Shown here piece by piece: positions 1-8,173 of a DNA stretch of 64,000 bases. The stretch comes from Haladaptatus paucihalophilus DX253 (lineage in GTDB: Archaea > Halobacteriota > Halobacteria > Halobacteriales > Haladaptataceae): assembly GCF_000376445.1 (NCBI RefSeq), contig NZ_AQXI01000004.1, positions 248,001 to 312,000 of the forward strand, written 5' to 3'. Position 1 is the stretch's first letter; every line of letters begins with the position of its first letter. The position numbers and the translations under genes are program-made. The notes under the pieces were generated by a model. It ran no database searches and was not told where the DNA came from. It saw nothing but the letters and a program-made list of their open reading frames with translations.

Positions 1-2
1 GA

Positions 3-98
3 GAAATTCTCGACATTCACAAATCTTCGGTAAGTCGATTGCGCCATCGGGCTGAAGGTCGAATCATCAAGAATTTCGCCGCAGAAGCGGCACAATAG
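3..98 (+). pseudogene. C-terminal end of an HTH-10 (bacterio-opsin-activator-type) regulator, cut by the window edge
   Basis: An open frame runs from the first bases to a TAG at 96-98 and gives 31 residues containing KSSVSRLRHRAEGRI. This is the recognition-helix end and terminal helix of the HTH-10 domain that closes haloarchaeal Bat-like regulators. The same pattern (SSSLSKLLRRAENRI) is seen in the remnant at 9713-9800. Whether the upstream part is intact cannot be seen because it lies outside the window. Low ambiguity about the domain, none about the truncation here being the window boundary. Confidence 0.6.
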
Positions 99-278
99 GA
101 GATAGATAACGATTAGGTCTAGGTCTTCAGCATAATGCGAGGTAGAGCCTTCGACCTCAAGCAGCGTACGAAGTGAGCAAGTAGGCCGGAGATGAAACCG
201 ACAGAGGATTTCACAACCACAGTACGGGCGCTACCCAACCCTCGTATATGTAAGTACCGTCGGATGGTAATCTGGACC

Positions 279-1122
279 ATGGAGGTGCGTCGAACTGCAG
301 CGGTTAAACTCACCGTTCTTGACGAACGGCGCGACGACCTCCACGAATCCGCCCGCCAGTTCCTTCACTGTGCAAACCGTGCGAGTGAGTTCTGCTGGGA
401 CGAAACCAGTTACAAAAACTGCATCACTGCCAACACAACGGCACGAAACGCACTCTACACGGAACTCCGGGCAGAAACAGACCTCACCGCGAATCTTGTT
501 CAAGAAGCCATCCGACGTGCCGTGCAAGCAACAAAAGGCGTCGTCGAACGATGGAAACAAGGCAAACGAGTGAACCGACCAGAGTTCACTTCGTGGAGTA
601 TGGTCTACGACAAGCGAAGTGCAACCTTCTACCGCGACCGTATTTCCCTTTCGACCGTCAACGGACGTGTCGAGTGCGACTTTGAACTTCCGGCGAATAG
701 TCCGACACCCTACGAACGATACGTTCTCTCGGAAGAATACGAGTTCCGAGCGAGTACTCTTCAATACGACAAGGAGACCGACGGGTTCTACTTCCACATC
801 ACCACACGAAAGTACGACGGGGAAGACGAAGACGGTCCCAAGGTTTCGGCAGATACCGAGCACCAAACAGTTCTCGGTATCGATCTTGGCATTAACAGTC
901 TCGCGGTCGCTTCAACCGGTATGTTCTGGCAAGGCGATAACTACGACCACTGGTGCCGTGAGTTCGAAAAACGGCGTGGTGAGATACAACAGCGCGGAAC
1001 GCAAGCCGCGCACGATGCGCTCCTTCGCCTCGGAAAACGCGAAGAGGCATGGCGAAAGCAGTACACCACACGGTCGCCAACGAAATCGTCACGAAAGCCG
1101 TCGAGAACGGCTGCGACGTAAT
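279..1122 (+). pseudogene. tnpB: IS200/IS605-family TnpB (RuvC-like, RNA-guided nuclease family), frameshifted and truncated
   Basis: The ATG at 279 (MEVRRTAAVKL) starts a TnpB N-terminal and RuvC-I region. The motif GIDLGINSLAVAS holds the first catalytic aspartate. The frame breaks near 1062: the expected continuation HTVANEIVTKAVENG is in the next frame. Similarity stops at about 1122, so RuvC-II/III and the C-terminal zinc finger are missing. TnpB proteins are usually 370-430 residues and about 280 remain. No tnpA is present. The 3' end abuts the terminator side of the convergent hydrolase gene. Catalytically dead; probably a decayed insertion sequence. Confidence 0.85.
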
Positions 1123-1132
1123 CGTGTGTAGT

Positions 1133-1927
1133 TTACTTACTGAAGTCACGGACTGCCTCGTTGAATTTCTCTGGATGTTCCCAGAACAGCATATGGCCAG
1201 CGTCCTCGAAGAACACAGTATCAGCAGTTGGTATTTGGTCACCAACGTACGCACTCTCTTCCGGGGGCGTTGCTCGGCTATCTCTGCCGACGAACACCAG
1301 CGTCGGAATTTCAATCTCGGGGAGGAATGTTCGCCAATCGAGATTGAGAAGATCACGCATGAGTTCGATTTTCGCCGTCTTCGAGCAGTTCACCATCTCG
1401 TCCACAAACCCTGACTCACCAAGCGTTACTGAATCGTATCGACCAGCCATGCGAGTGAAGACCTCCTCTTCCGCAAACTCGATGTCCTTTGCGAGTTTGG
1501 TGAATGCCTCGACGTTAAAGCAGCTTTGCCGATCCCAGTCTTGTGGGACAAGATCTTCTTTTGGGGATTGATCGACACAGACCAGTTTCGAAATGCGATC
1601 ACTCCCGAATAACTCCAAATACGACCACAACACATCTGCCCCCATTGACCATCCGACCGCGGTTACATTAGTGAGGTTCAAGTGGTCTAATAGCTCTTTA
1701 AGATCCATCGCAAGTCGAGCGATGCGATAACCGTGGCCGGGGGACTCGGATTTGCCGTGGCCACGGTGATCATATGCGATCACTTGGTAGTCCTCGGCGA
1801 GGTCGGGAATGTTTTTCTCGAAGAATTGTAACGTGCTGGACCACGCACTGACGAACACGATCGGTTTCCCTTCTCCGTGTGTTTCATAGTATAGCTCGAC
1901 GCCATCGTTCGTTGTGAGAAACGACAT
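1133..1927 (-). CDS. alpha/beta hydrolase
   Basis: 264-residue alpha/beta-hydrolase-fold protein of the esterase/non-haem chloroperoxidase type. The nucleophile elbow is GWSMG with Ser94. The oxyanion-loop region is AYDHRGHGKS (residues 51-60). The acid is probably Asp216 in VGRDS, and the catalytic His245 is in DAGHMLFW, so the triad is complete. No signal peptide, so cytoplasmic. The substrate cannot be inferred. It is transcribed alone, convergent with the tnpB remnant, in a neighbourhood of redox enzymes. The ATG at 1927 is the only start fitting the conserved N-terminal strand. Confidence 0.88.
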   Translation of the reverse strand: MSFLTTNDGVELYYETHGEGKPIVFVSAWSSTLQFFEKNIPDLAEDYQVIAYDHRGHGKSESPGHGYRIARLAMDLKELLDHLNLTNVTAVGWSMGADVLWSYLELFGSDRISKLVCVDQSPKEDLVPQDWDRQSCFNVEAFTKLAKDIEFAEEEVFTRMAGRYDSVTLGESGFVDEMVNCSKTAKIELMRDLLNLDWRTFLPEIEIPTLVFVGRDSRATPPEESAYVGDQIPTADTVFFEDAGHMLFWEHPEKFNEAVRDFSK

Positions 1928-2176
1928 CAGAATAGACTTTGATCGGAATCAGCATGGTTTCGAACAGAAACATAGTTCTATCTTTAAGTGCATGACCAGT
2001 CGAGATCACACGGGAATATTTCACAAACATCCGAATCCATCTCACGATCGTCGTCGACGACAACACCCACATAATTGAAACGCAATATCCCCATATCAGT
2101 CACTCCTTAGGCGTTCTGCTCTATTAGAACCTTTAGCAGCAACTGGAACGCCGACAAGATAGATAAACACACACAG

Positions 2177-2680
2177 TCATCCCTCAAACCATCCCGTCGC
2201 CCAGAGGAGCGAAGCAATGAAGAAGAGCTGAGTCAGACCTCGAAACCAGAGTGGTGTCGCTGGCTTCCCGTTGATCTCGATACCCTCTCTCAGTGCAACG
2301 ATGTTCGCTGGGAACATCGCCACGAGGAGTACTGCCAGTCCAAGACCAGCCCATGGAGCAATCGTTGAAACGAGGAGTCCGATTGAACCGGCAATCTCTG
2401 CGAGACCGGTGAGTGTCACTAGCAGTCCGGGAGCCGGGAGCACATCCGGAACCATCCGGACGAGAGCGTCCCGAGTTCCAGTGAAGTGCGAGAGGCTCGT
2501 GAAGGCGAACATCCCTGCCAGTGCGAGTCGAGTGGTCACCGCCCACGAGTCGAGGGTCGGTACGCCGAGCTCGCCGAGACCACGGAGCACCGCTAGTACG
2601 ACGAGTAGCAAGAAAAGCGGTACGACGAAGTACGGATTGCCGGGTCGGTCGTCTCGGTTCTCGATTGTAGTTGTTTCCAT
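2177..2680 (-). CDS. DoxX-like integral membrane protein
   Basis: 167 residues with about four hydrophobic helices (for example PYFVVPLFLLLVVLAVL near the N terminus). The family-like centre contains FTSLSHFTGTRD, LTGLAEIAGSIGLL and AMFPANIVAL, typical of DoxX/DUF-type quinone-linked membrane proteins. Start chosen at METTTIENRDD (2680); a longer frame to 2743 would overlap the upstream regulatory element. The 21-bp element at 2715-2735 ends 35 bp before this ATG, and an HTH-10 regulator gene lies just beyond on the same strand, so control by that regulator is likely. Exact function unknown; DoxX proteins are usually tied to redox stress. Confidence 0.8.
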   Translation of the reverse strand: METTTIENRDDRPGNPYFVVPLFLLLVVLAVLRGLGELGVPTLDSWAVTTRLALAGMFAFTSLSHFTGTRDALVRMVPDVLPAPGLLVTLTGLAEIAGSIGLLVSTIAPWAGLGLAVLLVAMFPANIVALREGIEINGKPATPLWFRGLTQLFFIASLLWATGWFEG

Positions 2681-2714
2681 AGGAAGTAAACGTCGGTGCC
2701 GAGAGTGAGCGTGC

Positions 2715-2735
2715 TGCCGAACAGTTCCGGTAGCA
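2715..2735 (-). promoter_or_regulatory. 21-bp element, copy A (putative operator of HTH-10 regulator)
   Basis: On the + strand it reads TGCCGAACA, AGTTC-like centre, then CGGTAGCA. The centre GAACAGTTC is a perfect short palindrome and the flanks form GCTGC/GCAGC. It lies 35 bp upstream of the DoxX-like start and about 75 bp beyond the end of the HTH-10 gene. Three further copies occur at 5184, 7240 and 9667. Position just upstream of where an archaeal TATA box would lie suggests an activator site; this is inference. Confidence 0.6.
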
Positions 2736-2809
2736 GCGGCCACTTCACATTCCGAATTACGTTCCTTGACGGTAGGGGAGGAAGCTGTATCAGGACTCCA
2801 GGTTAGAAT

Positions 2810-3454
2810 TCACTGCGCCACTTGAGAGAGAACCCGTGCCTCGATTTTCTGGAGGTGTTCGGCCACTGTGGCTACACTAAGGTCAACGTCGTCGGCAATC
2901 TCCCTGATGCTGGCTTGTCGCGGGACAGTGTAATACCCTTGTTCAACGGCCACGATCAGGATCTCACGCTGACGATCGGTGAGTAACGAGCGGAGACGAC
3001 GGCTCTCCAACTGATACCGACCTGTCCGCTCGAGTTCGGTATCGACGAGCTCCTCTGTTCCATCGAGGACACGACGTAACAACTCGGGTTCCCCGATAAA
3101 CGTAATTCGAAGACGACCATCGCGTTGAAACACTATCGGCATGTCGATAATCACTTCGGCAGTTTGCAGATTCGAGAGAAGTGATTTGAGGGGGTCGTCC
3201 AGCTTGCAATGGAGATACACGAGCCCGTCACCATGGTCGGGAACATCGTACTGGAATACGTCTGAGCTTTCATTGAAGATCGTTCGCGCATGGTCGAGAT
3301 CACCGCGAAGCTGATAGAGTAAAACAACTGTTCCATCGATTAAAACGTTGAAGTGATGGAGCGACTCACGAGTCACAGACTCGTTTTTCACCGAATCAAA
3401 AACCGAGACGAGGTTGCTTCCACCAGGATCAATCAAGATCGTCATGAATCTCAT
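2810..3454 (-). CDS. HTH-10 family transcriptional regulator (bacterio-opsin-activator-like)
   Basis: 214 residues. The N-terminal about 150 residues form the sensor-like domain of Bat-type regulators (pattern LYQLRGDLDHAR and DGLVYLHCKLDD). The C-terminal HTH-10 domain begins at LLTDRQREILIVAVEQGYY and continues through REIADDVDLSVATVAEHL to the end. Start at 3454 (MRFMTILI) matches the start of its paralogue at 7975 (MKYITVVI), and both are 214 residues. It precedes the DoxX-like gene on the same strand, with the 21-bp element between them. Probably activates that gene; ligand unknown. Confidence 0.88.
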   Translation of the reverse strand: MRFMTILIDPGGSNLVSVFDSVKNESVTRESLHHFNVLIDGTVVLLYQLRGDLDHARTIFNESSDVFQYDVPDHGDGLVYLHCKLDDPLKSLLSNLQTAEVIIDMPIVFQRDGRLRITFIGEPELLRRVLDGTEELVDTELERTGRYQLESRRLRSLLTDRQREILIVAVEQGYYTVPRQASIREIADDVDLSVATVAEHLQKIEARVLSQVAQ

Positions 3455-3779
3455 AGTCGTTCTCTAGGAGGGCGATAAAGATAAGAAATCGCTCGAACCA
3501 CCCGGGAACGATTTAAAATGCCAGGAATGACACACCACGCTTGTGAGTACGCTCCGGCTATCTTGAGTCTGGTCGCATTGATAATGTGAGGTGCGATGAT
3601 GCGGTTCCCAGAGACTTGGTCGGTAGATTCAACGACGCAGTTGATAAAAAATATGAGACTGATTCTCTCAATGCGGCCGACGTTACTCTTACGGTGATCA
3701 ATTGATACCCTACCCAGATCCAGCGTCATTCAACCTCCATCGTTGCTATCAAAAGAAGGTGGGTTTTCACTGACCAATC
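3455..3779. other. intergenic region without recognisable gene
   Basis: 325 bases between an HTH-10 regulator and a RibD-like reductase, both on the - strand. A 92-codon frame is present on the - strand but has no haloarchaeal codon bias or recognisable domain. Unlike the equivalent positions at 5472 and 8150, it lacks the GTGGAGCGTCCATA motif and the small divergent gene pair. Confidence 0.5.
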
Positions 3780-4346
3780 CTAATTGACCGATTGCACTTC
3801 ATAGGTTAGAGATGCAAAAACACCGCCATAGTTTTTCACGTCAACCAGTTTCAGGGGTGGGGTGGCGATTCTTCGCGGCAACAGGGGTGCACCCGATGCG
3901 AGCGTGACCGGAGCAACACTGAGAATAATCTCGTCGAGGAGACCGTGATCGTGAAATTGTCCGACAAGATCGCCACCACCGACTAACCAGATGTTCTTGC
4001 CATCTGCGGCTGTCACCATATCCGCATGGACAGGCGCTACATTCCCCTGCACGAACCGGATGTTCGCACCGTCAACCGCCGGTAATTCTCGACTGCTAAA
4101 CACCCAAACTGGAACCTCGTACGGCCACTGTTCCGGGTGTTCCAGTAGGTTTTCATGCTTGATGATCCACTCGTAGGTCGTCGAACCCATGGCAGCGGCA
4201 CCGATCTGGCTTATGAATTGCGGATAGTCATCCTTCAGGTCCTCGTTCTCCTCGATATCTCCGAATTGGAAGAGCCAGTCGAGCGAGTTCTCCTTGTCGG
4301 CGATATACCCGTCGACGCTCGTTGCTGTATAGTATTGAGTCTTCAC
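3780..4346 (-). CDS. RibD C-terminal/dihydrofolate-reductase-like protein
   Basis: 188 residues of the DHFR-like reductase superfamily: N-terminal YYTATSVDGYIADKENSLDW, central AAAMGSTTYEWI, and the nucleotide-binding stretch NIWLVGGGDLVGQF near residues 118-131. The end ASLTYEV is typical. Family members reduce folate-, pterin- or riboflavin-precursor-like substrates with NAD(P)H; the substrate here is unknown. It sits 18 bp downstream of another member of the same family (4365-4988) and probably shares its transcript. Complete length for the family. Confidence 0.87.
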   Translation of the reverse strand: MKTQYYTATSVDGYIADKENSLDWLFQFGDIEENEDLKDDYPQFISQIGAAAMGSTTYEWIIKHENLLEHPEQWPYEVPVWVFSSRELPAVDGANIRFVQGNVAPVHADMVTAADGKNIWLVGGGDLVGQFHDHGLLDEIILSVAPVTLASGAPLLPRRIATPPLKLVDVKNYGGVFASLTYEVQSVN

Positions 4347-4364
4347 GATATGCTTACCTCCTTG

Positions 4365-4988
4365 TTAGTCTTCACTCTGAAGATAGTAGCTGAGATGTGT
4401 CACAGTGGGTGAGCTGATCACTCGTTTGATTTTCAGTTTATTCGGCTCGAGGTTCATATTGTCGAACAATCGGATTCCGTCGCCGAGTAACACGGGTGCG
4501 ATGTGAATCTGGAGTTCGTCGATCAGCCCGGCTTCGAGGAATTGCTGGACGACAGCTGCACCGCCTGCGATTCTGACATCCTGTTTTCCGGCAGCTTCCG
4601 TCGCCTGTTCAAGCGCGCTATCAATACCATCAGTAACGAATGTGAAGGTAGTTCCCCCTTCACGGACCCATGGATCTCTCCTTTGATGAGTGAGGACGAA
4701 GACTGGCGCTTGGAATGGTGGCGGATTCGGCCAGCTTACTTCACCCTCGTCAAACATTCGACGGCCCATTATGTAGGCACCGACGCGGTCGAATGCTTCC
4801 CGGACCACTTCATCGTCTTTGTTCTTCTCGCCTCCCGTGCGATCCTGTCGTTCACGCCAGCTTTCGAGCTCGTACATCCACTGGTGAATCTGCTGTCCAT
4901 TATCCCCCAAAGCGTTCTGGGGGCTACTGTTCGGACCGGCGATAAACCCATCTACTGACATACCGATGCCTACGATTACATTACTCAT
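4365..4988 (-). CDS. RibD C-terminal/dihydrofolate-reductase-like protein
   Basis: 207 residues, same superfamily as the next gene in the operon but clearly divergent from it. N terminus VIVGIGMSVDGFIAGP, then GAYIMGRRMFDEGE, RIAGGAAVVQQFLEAGLIDEL and HIAPVLLGDGIRLF mark the cofactor-binding and core strands. NAD(P)H-dependent reductase, substrate unknown. It lies 17 bp after the small fragment at 5006-5149 and 18 bp before 3780-4346, so three related frames form one operon behind the regulatory element at 5184. Confidence 0.88.
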   Translation of the reverse strand: MSNVIVGIGMSVDGFIAGPNSSPQNALGDNGQQIHQWMYELESWRERQDRTGGEKNKDDEVVREAFDRVGAYIMGRRMFDEGEVSWPNPPPFQAPVFVLTHQRRDPWVREGGTTFTFVTDGIDSALEQATEAAGKQDVRIAGGAAVVQQFLEAGLIDELQIHIAPVLLGDGIRLFDNMNLEPNKLKIKRVISSPTVTHLSYYLQSED

Positions 4989-5005
4989 GGGGTAGTTTCT
5001 GGAAA

Positions 5006-5149
5006 TTAGCTTTCGTCATTAGAATCTTCGCGCCAAGCTGCTAGGTCGGTAGGTTCAATCCAACCATCGACAGCTTCATCTGGCAATACGGGTGGTTGTA
5101 TCCCTCCGTCTGAGGACAGGAACTCGGATACGATTAGTCTCCGTTCCAT
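5006..5149 (-). pseudogene. truncated N-terminal fragment of a DHFR-like reductase
   Basis: 47 codons from the ATG at 5149. The first part, MERRLIVSEFLSSDGG, matches the N-terminal strand and loop of DHFR-like reductases, but the rest does not follow the family and ends after only 47 residues. The start was chosen because it lies exactly 35 bp from the 21-bp element (5184), the same spacing as for the DoxX-like gene. It is first in a three-gene operon. Probably a remnant, though it may still be translated and couple to the next gene. Confidence 0.6.
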
Positions 5150-5183
5150 GACCCTCCAACGTCGTAATGAAAGTTGAACGTGC

Positions 5184-5204
5184 TGCCGAACAGTTCTGGT
5201 AGCA
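5184..5204 (-). promoter_or_regulatory. 21-bp element, copy B
   Basis: Differs from copy A at a single base (AGTTCT instead of AGTTCC in the centre). It lies 35 bp before the ATG at 5149, and the flanking sequence continues to match copy A for roughly 25 more bases (cacttcacattccga-like). The decayed HTH-10 gene lies on its other side, 75 bp away, so the whole regulator-spacer-element arrangement was duplicated. Confidence 0.6.
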
Positions 5205-5279
5205 GTGGCTACTTCACATTCCGAGTTACATTCCCCCGGCGGTAATGGAGGTAGCTGTGTCAATACTCCAGATTCCAAA

Positions 5280-5400
5280 TCATTGCATCGCTCGAGAGAG
5301 AATCCGTGCCTTGATTTACTGTAGGTGGTCAGCCAGTGTGGCTACACCAGAGTTAATGTGGTCGGCGATCTCCCTGTTGCCTTCCTGTCGCGGACAGTGG
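5280..5400 (-). pseudogene. decayed 3' end of an HTH-10 regulator
   Basis: Reading the - strand from 5400 gives PRQEGNREIADHIN, then SGVATLADHLQ, an in-frame TAA, then IKARILSRAMQ and a TGA at 5280-5282. This aligns residue by residue with the last 39 residues of the intact regulator at 2810-3454 (PRQASIREIADDVD...). No upstream part of the gene is present. It occupies the same position relative to element B as the intact genes do to elements A and C. Confidence 0.8.
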
Positions 5401-5471
5401 CACATCAAAATAGAAGATTACAGCGCACCCATATAAACACCATAAATTTCCGGCACAATCTGCATGTGGAA

Positions 5472-5485
5472 GTGGAGCGTCCATA
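5472..5485 (+). promoter_or_regulatory. GTGGAGCGTCCATA motif, copy 1
   Basis: A 14-bp motif that ends 11 bp before the ATG at 5496. An identical 14-mer ends 11 bp before the ATG at 8174. An A/T-rich TATA-like stretch (ATATAAAC, 5431-5438) precedes it by about 40 bp, so it lies in the leader or at the start site. Possibly a shared regulator site or a translation-control element. Confidence 0.5.
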
Positions 5486-5495
5486 TGATTAACGC

Positions 5496-5696
5496 ATGTC
5501 AAGCGAGAAAACTGAAAGAGGCGCAGTGAACCGGGCGGATACGAAACGACCGACTCCCGGCCAGTCGATCGTCGCCATGCTTGCTGAGTGCTTCGGCCGT
5601 ACCGCGCTATTCAGGGGACCCCCCGAATTTGGCGGTATCGATGCTTCCGGAGGTAAAGCCGCCCTTGAAGTGCTCACTGATCTGGTGGAGGGATAA
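5496..5696 (+). CDS. small hypothetical protein, paralogue of the one at 8174
   Basis: 66 residues, no recognised domain. Its N-terminal third (TKRPTPGQSIVAMLAECFG) matches TKPLTPSQPVAAALTERFD in the 116-residue protein at 8174-8524; the rest diverges and the protein is shorter, so it may be decayed. Start chosen because the upstream 14-bp motif lies at the same 11-bp spacing in both copies. Followed after 6 bp by a small membrane protein, as in the second copy. Function unknown. Confidence 0.55.
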   Translation: MSSEKTERGAVNRADTKRPTPGQSIVAMLAECFGRTALFRGPPEFGGIDASGGKAALEVLTDLVEG

Positions 5697-5702
5697 TCAC
5701 CC

Positions 5703-5924
5703 ATGGCACCCCACACCTTCCTGCGCCGTGCCCACCGCGTCATCGCAATCCTGTTCTTACTCTCCATCCCCCCTGCTGGCTACTTTTCGTTCTCTACTAC
5801 AGGCGGTGAGGTATCTTCCGTAGTCTACCTCCCTCTCTTCCCCCTCCTTGGCCTTATCCTCACAGGCGGGTACCTCCTTATCGACCCGTGGATCAAACGG
5901 TTCCAGGAACGTCGAATAACATGA
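5703..5924 (+). CDS. small membrane protein with two transmembrane helices
   Basis: 73 residues with two hydrophobic segments (about residues 13-29 and 40-61, the second containing VVYLPLFPLLGLILTGGYLL) and a basic C terminus. No known domain. It follows the 66-residue protein by 6 bp, and the second copy of the module (8174-8755) has the same soluble-then-membrane order. Probably acts with its partner at the membrane; purpose unknown. Confidence 0.55.
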   Translation: MAPHTFLRRAHRVIAILFLLSIPPAGYFSFSTTGGEVSSVVYLPLFPLLGLILTGGYLLIDPWIKRFQERRIT

Positions 5925-6216
5925 ACAGGACCCGAATTGTCGGCGCTATTATGACGTTCCTGGTGTATCGAACCAGCGTTCCGCTCGTGGGGATTCGTTC
6001 TCGATGACTATGCCTGTATGGAGGGCAGGAGGGAGTTCTGGCACTTCCTCATCTGAACCGGTCAGGAGACACTGAATCGAATGCTTGGCGACATTCGTAT
6101 CGAGCACGACGCCGAGCTTACCGTTTTCACAATACCGGCTCGACTATGGTCAATTCGACGGTCGAAGATGTGAGCTTTTAGCAGCATTGCATATATGGTT
6201 TTTATCGGAGATTGAA

Positions 6217-7197
6217 TCAAGCGCTTCGTTGTGCCCACTTGTCGAATCCGTAGTTTTCGATCCCATTCAATCGACGACATTCCTCGTCGGTGAAGATTAC
6301 ATCAGAGGCGGCAAGATTCATTTCTAGCTGCTTGAGGGTACTACAACCGACAATGGGAACCGTTGGGTGGTCACGTTCAAGCATCCAGGCGAGCACGATT
6401 GTGTTGCCGCTTACGTCATGTCGATCAGCAAGTTCCTCGACAAGAGCCATCTTAAGTCGATTTTCCGATCGAACATAGGTATCGGGAATCGAACGATCAT
6501 CGCGACCATAGCAACCGCCCAGTGTCGGCGAATACGGTAGTACAGTCAGGTCGGCTGTGACACAGTAGTCTACCAATTCATCCGTCATCGGCAATTGGAC
6601 GGCCGCATCGAAGCTCGGATTGCGCTCGGGAATCAAGTAGGAAAACCGAGGCTGGACGAACTCGAACCGGGGCCAGTTACGCTCTTCAGCGATGCAATTC
6701 GCACGTGCGATTCGCCAGGCTGGCATGTTACTCGCGCCAATATAACGGACGTTCCCAACATCGACCTGCTCGGCTAACGTACGCATCACGTCGACCTGTG
6801 GCGTCTCTGGATCGTCGACGTGGACGTACAACAGGTCGATCGTCTCGATTCCGAGCCGTTCGCGACTTCGGTCGACTTCCTCCTGGATTACTTTGGGCTC
6901 AAGACTTCGTGGAACGTTCCCGTATTCAGCCCCGACCTTTGTCGCGATTGTCACCTCATCACGAATCCCTCGCTCTGTGATCCACTCCCCGAGTAATGAT
7001 TCACTCTCGGGTTCTTCGTGTCCCTCAACCCAGGTAGCGTACACGTTAGCAGTATCGATGACTCGCCCTCCAGCATCGTAGTATCGATCTAGCAGTTCAA
7101 ATGATGTTTCTCGGTCGAGACGGCTCCCAAAATACATTGCCCCTAGACAAAGTTCACTTATCGATTCACCAGTCTTCCCGAGTTGTTTCATTTTCAT
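6217..7197 (-). CDS. aldo/keto reductase
   Basis: 326 residues from MKMKQLGKTG. The catalytic tetrad is visible: Asp48 and Tyr53 (VIDTANVYATW), Lys87 (TIATKVG) and His126 (LLYVHVDDP). The C-terminal cofactor region VPIVGCSTLKQLEMNL is typical of the NADPH-binding end. Length is normal for the Tas/YajO-type group. A longer frame to 7398 would run into the regulator gene and is rejected. Element C (7240-7260) lies 43 bp upstream and an HTH-10 regulator beyond it, so control by that regulator is likely. Substrate unknown, presumably a carbonyl compound. Confidence 0.9.
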   Translation of the reverse strand: MKMKQLGKTGESISELCLGAMYFGSRLDRETSFELLDRYYDAGGRVIDTANVYATWVEGHEEPESESLLGEWITERGIRDEVTIATKVGAEYGNVPRSLEPKVIQEEVDRSRERLGIETIDLLYVHVDDPETPQVDVMRTLAEQVDVGNVRYIGASNMPAWRIARANCIAEERNWPRFEFVQPRFSYLIPERNPSFDAAVQLPMTDELVDYCVTADLTVLPYSPTLGGCYGRDDRSIPDTYVRSENRLKMALVEELADRHDVSGNTIVLAWMLERDHPTVPIVGCSTLKQLEMNLAASDVIFTDEECRRLNGIENYGFDKWAQRSA

Positions 7198-7239
7198 ATT
7201 CTCGAGTTGCTCAAAGGCTGTGGTAGTGCATGAGTGCGG

Positions 7240-7260
7240 TGCCGAACAATTCTGGTAGCA
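7240..7260 (-). promoter_or_regulatory. 21-bp element, copy C
   Basis: Same as copy B except AATTC in place of AGTTC at the centre. It lies 43 bp before the aldo/keto reductase start and 70 bp beyond the end of the HTH-10 gene, so order and orientation match copies A and B. Confidence 0.6.
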
Positions 7261-7330
7261 GAGGTTCACTCGACGCACGGATGACATCCGATGCCAATGG
7301 CGAAGACAGTTGTAGTGTAGAGAGAGCAGT

Positions 7331-7975
7331 TCACAGCACCGCTTGAGAGAGGATTCGAGCCTCGATCTTCTGAAGATGTTCGCCCACTGTCGCAACACTG
7401 AGGTCTATTTCGTCGGCGATTTCTCTGAGACCTACCTGGCGCGGTACATCGTAGTATCCCAGGTCAATCGCTAGTTTCAACAGTTCTCGCTGGCGCTCCG
7501 TCAGCAGCGACGCGAGTTGGCGCATATCTGAATGATACTCGCCGATCCCTTCGAGGTTAATCTGAACCCCTTCAGGTATTTCTCTGATAACCTCTCGGAT
7601 TTTCTCATCGTCTCCAATCCAGGTAATTCGAAGCGCACCCTGAGCAGTGTATTCCATCGGCCAGTCCACAACGACCTCGTGCCGTCGAAATAGACCGAGG
7701 AGTTCAGTCATAAGCGCATCCGCCTGAAAATGGAGATAGACAAGCCCGTCCGCTGCCTCGGACCGCTCTATTGATAGCACCTCCGGGTCTTCCTCCAGTG
7801 CTTTTGCACTCTCTTCGAGGTCACCACGGAGTTGGTAGAGTGCTACACCAGTTCCGTCATCCAAGAGAGTAATGTAGTGAATTGCTTCACCTTCTACCAC
7901 TGAATCGGTAGCGTCCTCTCCCTTAGAGCAGTTTTCATCATCAACTTTGGAAATGACGACTGTGATGTATTTCAT
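7331..7975 (-). CDS. HTH-10 family transcriptional regulator (bacterio-opsin-activator-like)
   Basis: 214 residues from MKYITVVISK; a longer frame to 8029 adds 18 unrelated residues. Paralogue of the regulator at 2810-3454: shared LYQLRGDLEESA, ADGLVYLHFQAD, and the HTH-10 end LLTERQRELLKLAIDLGYY, REIADEIDLSVATVGEHLQKIEARILSQ. N-terminal sensor domain, C-terminal DNA-binding domain. Precedes the aldo/keto reductase on the same strand with element C between them, and is divergent from the small-gene pair at 8174-8755. Likely local activator of one or both; signal unknown. Confidence 0.88.
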   Translation of the reverse strand: MKYITVVISKVDDENCSKGEDATDSVVEGEAIHYITLLDDGTGVALYQLRGDLEESAKALEEDPEVLSIERSEAADGLVYLHFQADALMTELLGLFRRHEVVVDWPMEYTAQGALRITWIGDDEKIREVIREIPEGVQINLEGIGEYHSDMRQLASLLTERQRELLKLAIDLGYYDVPRQVGLREIADEIDLSVATVGEHLQKIEARILSQAVL

Positions 7976-8149
7976 ACACTCGAACCAATATTTGTGTTTG
8001 TTTCTCTGAGAGTTTCTATAGTGGGACAATCAGTCGAGTAACGAGTCGATTGTGCTGTGTCTGTTGTTGATAGTGGTGCATAGGTAGAGGAGTATGCGTC
8101 AAATGTATTTAAACCCACCATAGCTGTACGGCGCTATTCGCATGCCGAT

Positions 8150-8163
8150 GTGGAGCGTCCATA
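8150..8163 (+). promoter_or_regulatory. GTGGAGCGTCCATA motif, copy 2
   Basis: Identical to 5472-5485 and also 11 bp before a start codon (8174). A TATA-like TATTTAAACC lies at 8106-8115. The flanks (GCATG before, CTCATGTCAG after) also resemble copy 1, showing duplication of the whole promoter segment. Confidence 0.5.
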
Positions 8164-8173
8164 ACATCACCTC

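Noticed and set aside
3451-3729. 92-codon - strand frame in the gap after the first HTH-10 gene
   Set aside because: Composition is not haloarchaeal, no domain, and it would overlap the promoter of the regulator.
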